Source of the DNA: Cylicocyclus nassatus
Lineage: Eukaryota; Nematoda; Chromadorea; Rhabditida; Strongylidae
DNA: 64,000 nt
Assembly: GCA_958299035.1 (NCBI GenBank)
Contig: CATQJL010000112.1
Location: 55,471,140 to 55,535,139, forward strand
Direction of reading: 5' to 3'
Under the pieces are notes generated by a model. It was not told where the DNA came from. It did no database searches and saw nothing but the letters and a program-made list of their open reading frames with translations. A program made the translations under genes and the position numbers. Below, piece after piece: positions 20,772-34,742 of this stretch. How positions within the stretch are numbered: the first letter of the stretch is position 1; the number at the start of each line of letters is the position of its first letter.

Positions 20772-23519
20772 TATCGAAAACTATCGCGAAAAAATGGGCA
20801 GTTTTTATTTACCCTTATCACTGATACAAGCATTTTATCATTTATCACTGATAATATCATATTTTTGGATCATTTTTGGCACATGGTAAGAAAAGTAGTG
20901 GAGGAAACGCTGTGTGAATTTCTATCGCTCTTTCTCTCATTATAAGAGATCTACAGGATTTCCTAGTTCTATTGTTCGGTCAATTGGTAGATCCCTCGCT
21001 GCAGCAATCGATCGATTTCTCATCGGCACATGCCATTGCTGCTAGTTCTTACCTGAAATGGCATTTTCGCTTCATCTCGCTTCACGCCGAAGCCTGGGCT
21101 GAAATTCTGCACCTATATGGAAGATGAACGTGGAAATCGACCGCGTGAATTTAAGCCATTCTTATTTGTCGTTATCACTGATATCACCATTTTATCATTT
21201 ATCACTAATGATATCACAAAATTGGATCATTTTTGACATACAGTAAGGAATGTACTTTAGGAAACGCTGTGCGAGTTTTTACCGCTCTATCTCTTATAGA
21301 ATGTGATCTACAGGCTTTTTCGGTTCAATTGCGCATTCGGTGCAGTAGGTAGATGCTCTTTCAAAACATTCACCGCTCTATAAATTGTGAATGAGCGGAG
21401 TCGCCTGTCGACAGGAGTTTCAAAGATGAGCTGAACACTTCTGTTTTCTGCGTATGACATACAAATTCAGATCCACAAAGGTGATCGATCTAAGGTGCGA
21501 AACGGCGCAAACGCGTGCTCGAGCATCTTTCCATCAGAGTCCACACGCCCGCGAACGATGCGCGTACATAGGCTGTTGCCTCCCTATCGAAGTCTTCTTG
21601 AATTCTTTCATGCTCTACTCTATTTCTTGCTATCTACAACAGCTCACAAAAATGCAGATTTTCTTTGTATGTCGTGAAATTCCGGGGGTTTTGCGAAAGT
21701 CCGCAACGTTCTGGGAGTTTTGCGACATTAAGGGATTTCCGCGGAATCACGCGAATCACGCAAACTACACAACGCCATAACTCCATTCAGATGAATAAAT
21801 TCTGAATCCGATTCCGTTTCCACTTTTCTCAAATTCTTCTGCGGAGGTCTGTTTGCGAGGATGTAACGCAGCGCCTACCTAACATAAAGGATACTGATAA
21901 GTAATATTTGATAGTACGGTTCTTCTAAATTAAGCGCACTAAAGTATAGCTGCGGATTTCTTTCCAGAAGAAACATAAGCGTTGGTGAATTCTGGAAAAA
22001 TCACGCGTTTTTAAGTTCTATTTGTCATAACTTCCTTCGAAATGAATATATTCTGAATCCGAAAAAAGCATCGTGCTCAGCTCGTTAAGGCGAACCTTTC
22101 GATATGCAGCATGCCCTTGATATTCCCATTTCAGTATATGTGAATCTTTCTGCGGACGTCACTTTGCAAAGATGTAAAGTAGCGCGCATTGCCCCTAGTA
22201 GACTATTGTAAGGGCGATTCGGTAGTACCTCCCTTGCAGATTAATGATCGCTAAATAGTCTTCGCAAACTTCTTTCGAAGGGAGATAGAAGAACTGGTGA
22301 ATTGGGAAAAATCTTGTCGCAGGAACTTCTACTTGCCACAGCCCTAGAATACGAAGCTATCTTGCTAAGCAGATGTGAATTTCGAAATCAGCAGGCCAGA
22401 TAACCTCTATGAGCAAGTTTCCCGGGATGTTCGGGTTATTTCATTTTTTCTCGTTTTACGCTCTGGAAGCTCGCCGATGGATATTGGTCAAAATGTTGAT
22501 GCTCTTGAATTGTTAGGAAACTTCGCTTATAGAGGTTTTCGAACACGCTGTTTACGAAAATAGTGGTCTTTGAAGAAGACAGGGTCTTTTTGTAGAGATA
22601 TTGTGAGGTGACTGTAAGTGAGTCATGAAAGTTCGTAAATTTGCCTGCACTTTTCGCGAATTTGCCAGAAAACTTGCCTGCTTGCTTTTCTAAGTCAAAA
22701 TCACTAGGAACTGTGCTATCAAAAGGTGCATGCCCAGGCTCCAGTCTATAAAGTTCTCCGAGTTACGAGTCTACGAAAACACGTCCTCATGAATTTCGCT
22801 CAAAGTGTAAAAATCGCGTATTTCGTCGAAATTCCACCCTGAGTGGTTGTATGACATACTGATCAAATCTGTTCACATTGGTTAATGGTCAATTTATGAT
22901 TTATAGACAATTTATAGAGCGGTGAATGTTTTGAAAGAGCATCTATCTACTGCACCGAATGCGCAATTGAACCGAAAAAGCCTGTAGATCACATTCTATA
23001 AGAGATAGAGCGGTAAAAACTCGCACAGCGTTTCCTAAAGTACATTCCTTACTATATGTCAAAAATGATCCAATTTTGTGATATCATTAGTGATAAATGA
23101 TAAAATGGTGATATCAATGATAACGACAAGAATGGCTTAAATTCACGCGGTCGATTCCCACGTTCATCTTCCATATAGGTGCAGAATTTCAGCCCAGGCT
23201 TCGGCGTGAAGCGAGATGAAGCGAAAATGCCATTTCAGGTAAGAACTAGCAGCAATGGCATGTGCCGATGAGAAATCGATCGATTGCTGCAGCGAGGGAT
23301 CTACCAATTGACCGAACAATAGAACTAGGAAATCCTGTAGATCTCTTATAATGAGAGAAAGAGCGATATAAATTCACACAGCGTTTCCTCCACTACTTTT
23401 CTTACCATGTGCCAAAAATGATCCAAAAATATGATATTATCAGTGATAAATGATAAAATGCTTGTATCAGTGATAAGGGTAAATAAAAACTGCCCATTTT
23501 TTCGCGATAGTTTTCGATA

Positions 23520-23708
23520 ATGGGAACTTCGTACCAGAATCTCCTATTCGCGATTTACACGGTGATAGATGTTCACAAAAGCCTTAACATAGAAAATAAC
23601 AAGGTATCACCATATGTCTACCGTGTCACTATGAATTACGGACATATTGTATACCAGAAGATTCGTCTCATCAAGCTGAAGCCAAATCTTTACGCAGATT
23701 ACAAATAA
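23520..23708 (+). CDS. 62-codon ORF in the right arm of the foldback element
   Basis: Same translated sequence as the frame at 20583-20771 on the opposite strand, because the arms are inverted copies. It lies close to the terminal GCGGGATT reiterations. Confidence 0.3.
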   Translation: MGTSYQNLLFAIYTVIDVHKSLNIENNKVSPYVYRVTMNYGHIVYQKIRLIKLKPNLYADYK

Positions 23709-24004
23709 AGTTGTTCTAAAAGAAGTTATAGCTCAATCCCGCGAATCCCGCAAATCCCGTGAAGTCGCGAATCCCGCGGATCCCGACAATCCCGCAATCC
23801 CGACAATCCCGCAATTTTGGACAAATTCTACCGCTGCAACTGTAGTTCAGTAGAGAAGTGAGATAAGTAAGAATCTTACTTTGTTAAAAATAGTAGGCAC
23901 AGATCTTATCAATTTGTTTCGAAATAAACAGCAATTCTAAATTTCTGCACGTCAACCCAAATCCAAGGGTGTTCTTATTGCTCTAGTGTATCTTCTAAAA
24001 CTTG

Positions 24005-24347
24005 TGCTTAATGGAGCTGGATGTTTGTTTGTCTGTCGTATGTATGAACAAAAATTCCATTTGTGAACCGATCCGAACCAAACTTGGCACACATACACTT
24101 CGGCGGGGTGGGTGTCGTAGGCTACTTTTCGTTGTCGATCCATATCGATTTTATCGATTTTCTGCAAAGTTTGAGTTACGGAGCTGGGAGTTGGCACAGG
24201 GGGTTAACGAGCATGCTGATTACTAAAACAGCGGGAATAGTGAATGGCATGCAGATGTGGTCACAGGGAAAGGTTGTATAGGAATAAGGATGAGAGCTTT
24301 ATCATAGTGTTTTGGCAGGGCGAGCGAAGCTGAGGAAGCCAGCTAGT
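24005..24347 (+). mobile_element. CTAG-ended interspersed repeat, copy 3
   Basis: Shares CAAACTTGGCACACATACAC, the TCGATTTTATCGATTTT block and GGAGCTGGGAGTTGGCACAG with the copies at 2.6 and 33.4 kb, and ends GAGGAAGCCAGCTAG. Open frames on both strands here are incidental. Confidence 0.5.
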
Positions 24348-24730
24348 TCCCTATAATAAGTCAAGGTCAAACAAAGCTACTGACATAGAAAGGAGCAGGA
24401 ATTTTCAAGGAATTTCCGGACAACTTGCGCTGGAACTGATGATATTGAAAAAATTACATTTCGGGAAGAACCCTCTGCAAAAAAGGGCCTAACTCAAAGT
24501 CCATGGCATGATCATACATTCTCAGAGTTCACTGAAGCAACACTGACCCTTACCCATCTAGTTTCATTACTTAAAAACCATAAATCTATGCTGTTGTTAT
24601 ATTAAAGTGGCCACTGAACGAACTCACGAGCAATCTTCATACAAAAGCAGACGAGCGCAATGCTGGCACACAAGAGGTTCACTAGCTACCGCTCTAAAAA
24701 ATAATTTCTGCAAAGGTTTGTCTTAAGTTA
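24348..24730. other. Intergenic stretch downstream of the basic-protein gene
   Basis: AT-rich, with no feature recognised apart from the likely short 3-prime untranslated region of the gene at 24731-25259. No AATAAA is evident close to the stop. Confidence 0.4.
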
Positions 24731-25259
24731 TCACTCAATTAACCTCAGATGTAGGCGATTGTGTCTCTCCTTCAGTGCAATACAGAAGTTCAACATTTCC
24801 ATCCCGATAGATGAGTCTCTAATCATAAGGAAAATACGGCTGCCACACAGGAGACTGGCAAGATCTTCAGCATGAAGGTAGGAGGCCTAAAAATGGAGGA
24901 CTAAGACTTTTTACTTTGGGATTTTTTTTGCAAATTTTTACTACCTCGTCTAGCATTGAACCTTTCTTGCAAGCTTCATCGCTGAAGTCATCAAGTGTTG
25001 GAATATAGACTCGACCATCGATATAAGTGTTTTCCCAATGTTCTTTTGGTAATATTCTCTTTTTCTCCACATTCTCCACATTTGCAGATGTTTCCTTACA
25101 AACAGGTGATTTTTGTGCAACAATCTTCTCTTGCTCTTTTCTCAATCTTTTCCTGATTTTCTTCTCTCTTCTTTGCTGTTGCCGCAGCTCTGCGATTGAC
25201 AGAGTCACGGTTTTTTCTTTTGTTTTGGTAGTTGTGCTTTTCCTCTTTGCTCTAGTCAT
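24731..25259 (-). CDS. Small basic protein of unknown function, two exons (156 aa)
   Basis: Exon 1 coding 25259-24945 (105 codons), a 58-bp GT-AG intron (24944-24887, acceptor CATTTTTAG), and exon 2 24886-24731 ending in TGA. Both exons join in phase 0. The N-terminus MTRAKRKSTTTKTKEK is very basic, followed by a Lys/Arg/Gln/Glu-rich predicted helix or coiled coil (residues about 23-50, REKKIRKRLRKEQEK). A more globular part follows (EHWENTYIDGRVYIPTLDDF), then exon 2 (AEDLASLLCGSRIFLMIRDS...). Basic residues suggest nuclear location or nucleic-acid binding, but that is inference. An acceptor TTTGCAG lies 28 nt upstream of the ATG (exon begins 25286), fitting trans-splicing or a 5-prime intron. 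I do not recognise the family. Confidence 0.7.
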
Positions 25260-25285
25260 CTTCTTGGTCAAAGTGCCAAATCTAA

Positions 25286-25292
25286 ACTGCAA
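25286..25292 (-). promoter_or_regulatory. Possible spliced-leader or 5-prime intron acceptor
   Basis: Minus-strand ATTTGCAG immediately precedes TTTAGATTTGGCAC and the start codon at 25259. In nematodes such a site close to the ATG is typical of spliced-leader addition. The leader itself cannot be seen in genomic sequence. Confidence 0.4.
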
Positions 25293-25532
25293 ATTCGTCA
25301 GTGAAAGAAAGTCTAAGAATACAACGAAAAAACTATATTTCGCAAAAACTAATCTACGATCAGCTTCAACAAACGCAAACAGCTTCTGCAAGCATTGCGG
25401 GAACCGTACGGGAATTCCAAATTAAGGGATCGTTTAGATCCCTGGGTAAACCTGTGGTGGGATTCCCGGTCACCCCGCGAATCTACAAGCCCAGTCCCGC
25501 TGGTTGATGCTCCCTTCGCGTCGAGTAAATGA

Positions 25533-26110
25533 CTGTTGTATAGACCTCGACACGGCACCCAATTGACACCATGCGTCAAAAGTGCGTACTTGATGCCAGT
25601 ACAGTGCTCACCAATTACCTCAAGCCTGTAATTGATGTTTTTCAGCTTTACTTCATGCTCGTCTCTCCGGAGTACGCAAAATGATTGAACAAAGTTTTAT
25701 AGAACTGAATCATTTTGAATATTGCTACTTGTATTGAAATCTTATGGTATGGGGGGTTATTTATTGTGCTAATCCCGAAAATGATATCCGTTTTGCTTGA
25801 CAGTCGTTTGTTATTGCTGCAGCAGCTGATCTTACTTGAGCCGAAACGACCGAATTGCCTAGGCCTTGTTTAATGAAACTGTTCTGCATGGTAATTTGAG
25901 AAATAGTATCTATCTTATGGTAGTTCTTTCATGAAACTTATAAAAAGCAGAGATGTCAGAATGGATGACTCTCCAGTGACTTAGTTTGGAGTTATTTGAT
26001 GTGTTAAATGGAAGTTGAGGACAGAGGACAAAGAGGCTGTCTTTTCTGAATACTCAAGTAGGTATCGCAAGGTCTTTGGAGTGCTTGAGCCAATAACTTT
26101 TATCATTTCT
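25533..26110. mobile_element. Truncated copy of the GTATAGACCTCGACACGG foldback family
   Basis: Starts CTGTTGTATAGACCTCGACA and follows the left arm of the 35083-36393 element for roughly 570 bp (GTTTGGAGTTATTTGATGTG near 25983 matches 35521). Similarity then fades, and no matching right end is found. Confidence 0.6.
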
Positions 26111-26922
26111 GACCGTTCAGGGGCTTCCGTAGGCTCTTCGAGCGCATAAGAGATAATATAAAAAATTGGCATTTTTTTGTCTTGGTAATATTTCTTACAG
26201 CAAGTAGACAACTTCATCCTACAAATTCTAGACAATTCTGTGGTTTTGGCTTCAGTATCGGGAAACTGCTCAGACAATTGTTGCAGTGGCCCGGTCGCCC
26301 AACTAGGTTTCGATGTTGAGCCGCGGCACCAATATCTCAGCCTTACATGCATCAGGCCCAGCGGCGGGCCAGAAGTGTGAGCTGGCGACCCGCGCGCATA
26401 GTTGATGCCATGCTGACGGTGGCCCGCACGCCTATATAGGCTCATAATTTCACTGCTGCCCGCGCAGTGCGCGGGCATAGTTGCGACAGGGGGAGTGATG
26501 GATCTTACCCCTTCACTTTGAGGCCAAACTCCCGATGACCCCCTTCATCTGGGCTGAGATTGGTATTGTACTCTGAGAATACGATAAAAATCGCTATTAA
26601 AAGGTTTTGCAGGCTAAGTACCTCAAACGACAAGTACACTCATAAATTTACAAAAGAAACGGTATTTATTATTTATAATATTTATTTATCCTCGTAGCAT
26701 TCATTTGGAGAGCAGAAAGTGAGGACACAAAATCAGTTGATTTTTGAAGCACATAAAATCCCTCATATCTCGCGGCACAGAAGACCTAGAAAAAAGTTGA
26801 CGGCCTAATTCGATTCTCCAAGATCTCAGCTTTCGAATGGTATAAAGCATGTTAGGGTTTTTTTTGATTCCCGGCTCTAAAAATCGTTTGCTCCGGTGAC
26901 CCATAAAAGCCAACACATTGTA

Positions 26923-27628
26923 TAAGTCGTCCCGAAAGTTCTTGCGCACGATTTTCAAAAATCATAATTTCTGACTTTTTCAACCGATTTGACTGCTTTT
27001 ATTTCCGTATGAAACAGTAAGTCATGTTTTTTATAATGACATCTTATCTGCTTACTGATGGTCATCTGTTGCATAGATAGGAGCGATAGAACAAAATTGG
27101 TCAAAATTTGAATTTTCTGTGTAGGGTCATGAAAAATCGGAGACTTGCAACAAAAATCGGAGCAGTCAGTATTGTAGGTTCTTTCACCAGCTCCTTCTAA
27201 CAGTGCAAAGTTTGCGCTGATTGAGGGTCTTATGAAAAGTTATGATTTTCGAGCAAGCGATACAAAAGGGCGAATTTGGTTAATTTGGTATTTTTCAGGG
27301 AAATCATAACTTTCCATAGAAACGCTCAATCGGCCCAAACTTTGCACTGTTAGAGAGAGCTGGTGGAAGAACCTACAATACTGACTGCTCCGATTTTTGT
27401 TGCAGGTCTCCGATTTTGTATGACTCTACACAGAAAATTCAAATTTTGACCATTTTTCTTCTATCGCTCCTATCTATGCAACAGACGACCATTACTAAGC
27501 AGTGAGATGTCATTATAAGGAGCATGACTTACGCTTTCACACAAAATTGAAAGCAGTCAAATCGGTTGGAAAAATCAGAAGTTATGAATTTTTGGAAATC
27601 GTGCGCAAAAACTTTCGGGACGACCTAA
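26923..27628. mobile_element. Mariner-like MITE nested in the hAT-like element
   Basis: Ends AAGTCGTCCCGAAAGTTCTT and the near complement ACTTTCGGGACGACCTAA, flanked by TA. Inverted similarity continues through most of the 706 bp (CAACCGATTTGACTGC / GCAGTCAAATCGGTTG), so it is almost a perfect foldback. No transposase. Confidence 0.8.
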
Positions 27629-27949
27629 TAAGAGCGAGGTGGAGCAAGTTAATAGTAAAAAATGTGCTGTGGATTGACATCGTCATCAGCACTAACGGGA
27701 ACGTGAACGAACGCGTCTATTTAAGCGTGCTTATCGTTGTTATATGTTCATGTTTTTTCGGTAAAAAATGCGCTTTTGATTGACAGTTATGCCATCATTA
27801 TTAGCACGCACTCAAAAAACTATGGGAGGTTGGTGAATTTAAACACCTTCACACAAAAACCCACCCATTTCTGGAATCTGTACTCTGTAAACCTGGTGCT
27901 GAAGAAGGTCACTTTCGTGAAAACGCTCTAGACTCACCATACCTAATTT

Positions 27950-28910
27950 GTAGAGAATGGTTGGTTTCAATGAATCAAAAACTTTCAGACATTCAGAAGA
28001 ATAACATGTTATTAAAATATCCCTCAATGTTTTGGAAAGGTTGGCAGTATGAAGAGGAAACGGCAGGCAGAATACTTTACAAAATCGCAGATGACTCGCA
28101 TGTGTTCCAGTTCCACAGCGAGGCAGAAGGAGAATTTTGCCGACAAAAATGTTGTCGACTTTGATACAGAGTTTACAATTGAGCGAAACTCTCTGATTTC
28201 CTACATAAGGAATCCAAGGAGATTGCCTATTTTCAATGAGGAAATGTTCAGGAACCATTGCTGATCTTCAGGTTGCTGAAGATTTTAAGGCTGCTAAATT
28301 CACAAACATGGATATGAACAAAAGGAAGGTATTAGTACAAAGCATAGCTACTGCTCTTAGATCCCGACTAAAGTGCGAACCCAACTCCGTGCTTTATGCT
28401 TTTGGAAGTTATTCGCCTTGTGACATTATGACCTATGATATTGAAAAAAAAAACAACGCGTAGCATAGTATTTTTTACCGCTATTCCGCAGAGGCTGTTA
28501 AAGAAAAAGTTGAGCAGCTTTCTCATCAGCTAACAGGACGTATGTTAGAGGAGGTGAAGTCAGAGTTCGACAAGGCCCAAAAAAGTATGCACTATTTCCT
28601 TCCCGTGTTGCGAAAGCATATGCGATCTGGCTCTTTTCCCATTACTTACCGCAAAAATCTGATGGACTTACTGGCAAAGCTAGTTTCCATTTCGACTAGC
28701 ACGGCAGGGGTGAAGAAAGAAATTTTCTATCTACTCTGTTATCACAACAACGCAGATCGTACAACGATGGAGCATCTAAGCAATTACTTAAGGTTTGTCA
28801 ACCTTCTTCTAAACATATTGTTATCTAAAAACTTCATTCAAAGGATTGGTATAAGTGGTCCAGACAGGCTGTTACCGTATGACTTTTTGAAATATCCTAA
28901 AAGATGATAT
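27950..28910 (+). pseudogene. Gene-derived segment carried in the hAT-like element, possibly Prp18-like
   Basis: Several overlapping plus-strand frames look protein-coding but shift frame or stop. 28049-28264 has TIERNSLISYIRNPRRLP. 28236-28463 follows in another frame (ADLQVAEDFKAAKF). 28542-28907 has FDKAQKSMHYFLPVLRKHM. The first and last bear faint resemblance, in the right order and roughly the right spacing, to the N-terminal and C-terminal conserved blocks of splicing factor Prp18. This is a judgement by eye only. Possible introns exist (for example 28330-28360, GTATTAG...CTCTTAG), so it may be a spliced fragment rather than a processed copy. Confidence 0.35.
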
Positions 28911-29299
28911 GAAGAAACTGGTCACCTACCTGCTGACTTTCCTGGTGCTACCAGAGGGCCAGGAAAGAATTCACAAAAGCGCTTAGAAGAAGAAGAAAGT
29001 TTCAAATCCATTTTCGACTCAGAACGCTTTTGCACGCAATTCTATCTTCATAAAGATGCACAGATCTTCATAAAGTTAATTTTTTTAAAAATTTTTCAGT
29101 TTCTTTTAAAAATTTTTAATTTTTTTTTCAATCTGTGCCTAAATAAGGTACAAATTAGAGCTCTTTATACCACGCTTTTTCACCTTTTCTCTCTTCCTCC
29201 CTCCCCCCTAGACTCACATACCCCCTTCACCCTGGAAGGCGGGAACAGCCGAGACCCCCCTCATCTGGGGAGAGCCCGGCTAACTCTATCGCACCTATG

Positions 29300-29880
29300 C
29301 CGCGCACCCATACACATGCATGCTGAAATTAGCAGCGACCCGCTCATCCATATAAATTGATGCACGTTATGAGCACAAATTTAACTCGCGTGAGATACGA
29401 CGCAGTGAAAGAGATGCCATCGGAGCTTCCTGGAGGTGTAGCATTTGCATTTAGGCTGACAAAAGTTTTGCATATGGGTTGACCTTCTATGGGATTTTGA
29501 ATAATCTCGTGTAGTTCGATCAGTAGTGTGATTGCAGGAACGAGTTTCACTATTTTTGATTTCACATGGGTTGTATCCACATTTGAGGTGACACGCGCAT
29601 ATAGGTGCAGCCGAGCAGAAGCTCTAGGGTGGCCCTGGTATACCAGCGCGGGCCAACAAGGCAAAGGAGACATTGAAATACAGGCTGACCCGCTCGTCCG
29701 GGTGACAGGGTCGCTGTAAATACTGAAACCGTCGCTGGCCCGCGCTAGCATGGCAGGGCAAGGCCCGGAACGGGTTTTCGCCCAGCCTGCCATGCGCGCG
29801 GGTGGCCGCAAAAAATGTCTGAGTGCTGCAGCTATAGGCCGTCCGCGCTGCGCACGGAGAGCAACGCTGTTGCGTACATT
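29300..29880. other. GC-rich repeat-derived stretch
   Basis: Higher GC than its surroundings with many CCCGC/GCGGG words; shares words such as GACCCGC with 26330-26475. Open frames on both strands overlap heavily and none has splice or motif support. No gene claimed. Confidence 0.35.
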
Positions 29881-29884
29881 GAAG

Positions 29885-30234
29885 GCAGTTCACGACTGGA
29901 AGAAGGGCAGAGAAAAACAGGCGGCGAAAAAAATGGCGCTCGCGCGACCCCAAACGGCGCGCGCTCGAACGGCTTCACTTGCCTGTTCGACGCGGTACCT
30001 TACAACCGCTCCCGCATTGTACATGCTATCCAAAGCAAAAATTACAGGCGGAAGGGTCTTCATGCCGGGTCTTCCAACTTTCCATTTGGAACTCTCGTTC
30101 GTGATGCATTTTAGAAATTAAGTAAACGATCCAAAATGGTCTTTTCACCCCGTTCGAAGCTCAAGTTCTGGTTCTACGTGTCGAAAAGGCCTAAATTATG
30201 CAGAAACATGGAAATGCAAAATCTGCCACTGCCT
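29885..30234. mobile_element. TTAA-family element, left arm of a head-to-head pair
   Basis: Begins near AAGGCAGTTCACGAC and ends GCAAAATCTGCCACTGCCT followed by TTAA. Its right portion (CCCGCATTGTACATGCTATC, CATGGAAATGCAAAATCTG) is the reverse complement of the start of the element at 30616-31210, so the two face each other across the small element at 30239-30611. Confidence 0.5.
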
Positions 30235-30238
30235 TTAA

Positions 30239-30611
30239 AGGCATTGCCTAGGTCAACTGAGGGGTGGTGGGATTTTGATGAAATGCTGGAGCACGGCTTC
30301 TGGCTAATGCAACAGTTCAAGTCCGATTAAAAGAGCTGGATTTTGAAGCGAAAAAATCGCTCCGGGAAAAAGGGGCGATCCGCCAATTCCCCCTCCTTGA
30401 CAAGTTTTGACGTGGCGAATGTTGTAGATCTAATGTGTTAAACAGGTCAAAACTTGTCGAGGAGGTGGGATTAGGGTGCCGCCCTCTTTTTCCTAAGCGT
30501 TTTTCTCGCTTCGGAATCCAGCTTTTTTCATCGGACTTGAACTGTTGCATTGGTCAGGAGCCATGCTCCACTGCGTCTCCCACCACCCCTCAGTTGACCT
30601 GGACAATGCCC
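30239..30611. mobile_element. TTAA-type MITE, 373 bp
   Basis: Ends AGGCATTGCCTAGGTCAACT and the near complement GTTGACCTGGACAATGCCC, with TTAA on both sides (30235-30238, 30612-30615). The internal halves are also largely complementary (aaaacttgtcgaggaggtggg / tccctccttgacaagtttt). Flanked on both sides by larger relatives of the family. Confidence 0.75.
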
Positions 30612-30615
30612 TTAA

Positions 30616-31210
30616 AGGCAGCGTCCCGGCAGATTTTGCATTTCCATCTTTTTGCATGTTTTGAGCCTTCTCGAGCCGTAGATCCCGAATCTGAGCTTCA
30701 AAAGGGGTGAAAAGGCCTTTTTCAAGGTGTTTTCTTCAATTTTCAAAAGGCAGCTCGGACGAGAATTTTCGAAGGAAAGTCGGGAGGCCCTGGCACGAAG
30801 ACCCTGCCGCCTGTAATTTTGGCTTTGTATAGCATGCACAATGCGGGAAAGCGGTTGGGGGGGGGGGTCCCGCGCCATCTAGCTAAGGGCCGCATGCACT
30901 AACATCCCTGCGGCGAGGGGAGCGACGTCCCCAATGATGAAAAAGCCGCAGCGGCGTCCGCACGCGGTCCCTTCATAACGGGGGACGCCGCTCCCCCCGC
31001 CGCAAAAATTTTAGTGCATACGGGCCTAAGAATACTCGTCCGAACAAGGTGCTAGGGCAGCGAAGGAGGAAGGGGAGCGGCGCTTGAGCCGCCCCCCTGG
31101 CTTGCAGAGTTCACATTTTCGGCGCGGAGTTGCTGTTTTGGTTCACTTGGAGGGTTTCCTATCCATATGTGTCAAAATCTGAGGTAGGTCAATCTACCGA
31201 GCCGCTGCCT
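30616..31210. mobile_element. TTAA-type element, 595 bp
   Basis: Starts AGGCAGCGTCCCGGCAG after TTAA and ends GAGCCGCTGCCT before TTAA (31211-31214). The interior contains a G run (30860), a CGGCG-rich block with internal inverted symmetry around 30900-31010, and no coding frame. Confidence 0.65.
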
Positions 31211-31214
31211 TTAA

Positions 31215-31717
31215 ATTTTAATGGCTGGCGAGCCTAGGAAAAGTCTCGCGACACGTTGGCGAACGTGTCCAGTGGCCCAAGCGAAGCCGCCCGCGAGGAC
31301 CCGAGCCGCGCAGACCGTGACATTCAGATTGGAACACCCTTACCAAAACTCGTCTACACAATTTGCTCAGGTGCTTATCTTAATTCTTTAAAAATAAAAA
31401 TAACTCTTCAATTTTCCGAATATAAATCACCCTTTTAAGAAAACTTCTAGGAGCAAGGCGAAGATCACGCCTTTTTTTGAAACACTTCGGAGGTTGAGTC
31501 TTTAAAAAGTTGTGAAGATTACCATACACTCTTCTGAAAAGAGCATCGTCCCCACAACCGAAAGAAAACCTTTAGTCCTCGACAAGTCTGTCTGTCTTCA
31601 CTGTTAGAGAAAAGTCACAAGTTCCAGCCCTTAGTGGTATTAGTCATGCCCTTCAAAAAGACTTGAAGAGCATGGATAACTCTGATAGATGCGCATCTCA
31701 CGAACACTCCTTTTTAG
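31215..31717. other. Upstream of the enoyl-CoA hydratase exons
   Basis: 5-prime exons of the hydratase should lie here or further left. A plus-strand frame near 31617-31690 (ALSGISHALQKDLKSMDNSD) looks vaguely like the expected helix of the family but does not join in frame to the exon at 31718. The mitochondrial targeting exon was not found. Confidence 0.35.

Positions 31718-34742
<3,025 letters not shown>

Larger units (their letters stand above)
20449..23846. mobile_element. Large foldback element, about 3.4 kb, with roughly 940-bp inverted arms
   Basis: Left arm 20449 to about 21389 and right arm about 22908 to 23846 are near-identical inverted copies. The tips read CAGTTGCAGCGGTAGAATTT on both ends, flanked by TA. 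Just inside each tip are short reiterations of GCGGGATT. Each arm encodes the same 62-codon frame (20583-20771 minus, 23520-23708 plus, starting MGTSYQNLLFAIY). The unique centre (21390-22907) has no transposase I recognise. A diverged relative of part of the centre lies at about 60480-61220. Confidence 0.8.
26476..29299 (-). mobile_element. hAT-like element, long form with internal gene-like segment
   Basis: Left boundary CATAGTTGCGACAGGGGGAG matches the complement of the right end of the 1789-bp elements. The right boundary, ending GAGAGCCCGGC...CGCACCTATG, matches the complement of their left end. At about 2.8 kb it is longer than the other two copies. 26701-26960 is homologous to the repeated internal unit of those copies. 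It additionally contains a mariner MITE (26923-27628) and coding-like sequence at 27950-28910. A clean 8-bp duplication is not visible; the flanks tgcgcggg and ccgcgcac look inverted instead. Confidence 0.6.

Noticed and set aside
25027..25425. 132-codon plus-strand frame
   Set aside because: Antisense shadow of the Lys/Arg-rich coding exon at 24945-25259; lysine codons read backwards give Phe/Leu/Ser.
25981..26478. 165-codon minus-strand frame
   Set aside because: Spans the end of a truncated foldback element and a GC-rich repeat; no motif or splice support.
27839..28258. 139-codon minus-strand frame
   Set aside because: Antisense to the more protein-like plus-strand segment in the hAT-like element.
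29344..30114. Overlapping GC-rich frames on both strands (up to 155 codons)
   Set aside because: Stop-poor because of GC content in repeat DNA; no splice signals or motifs.
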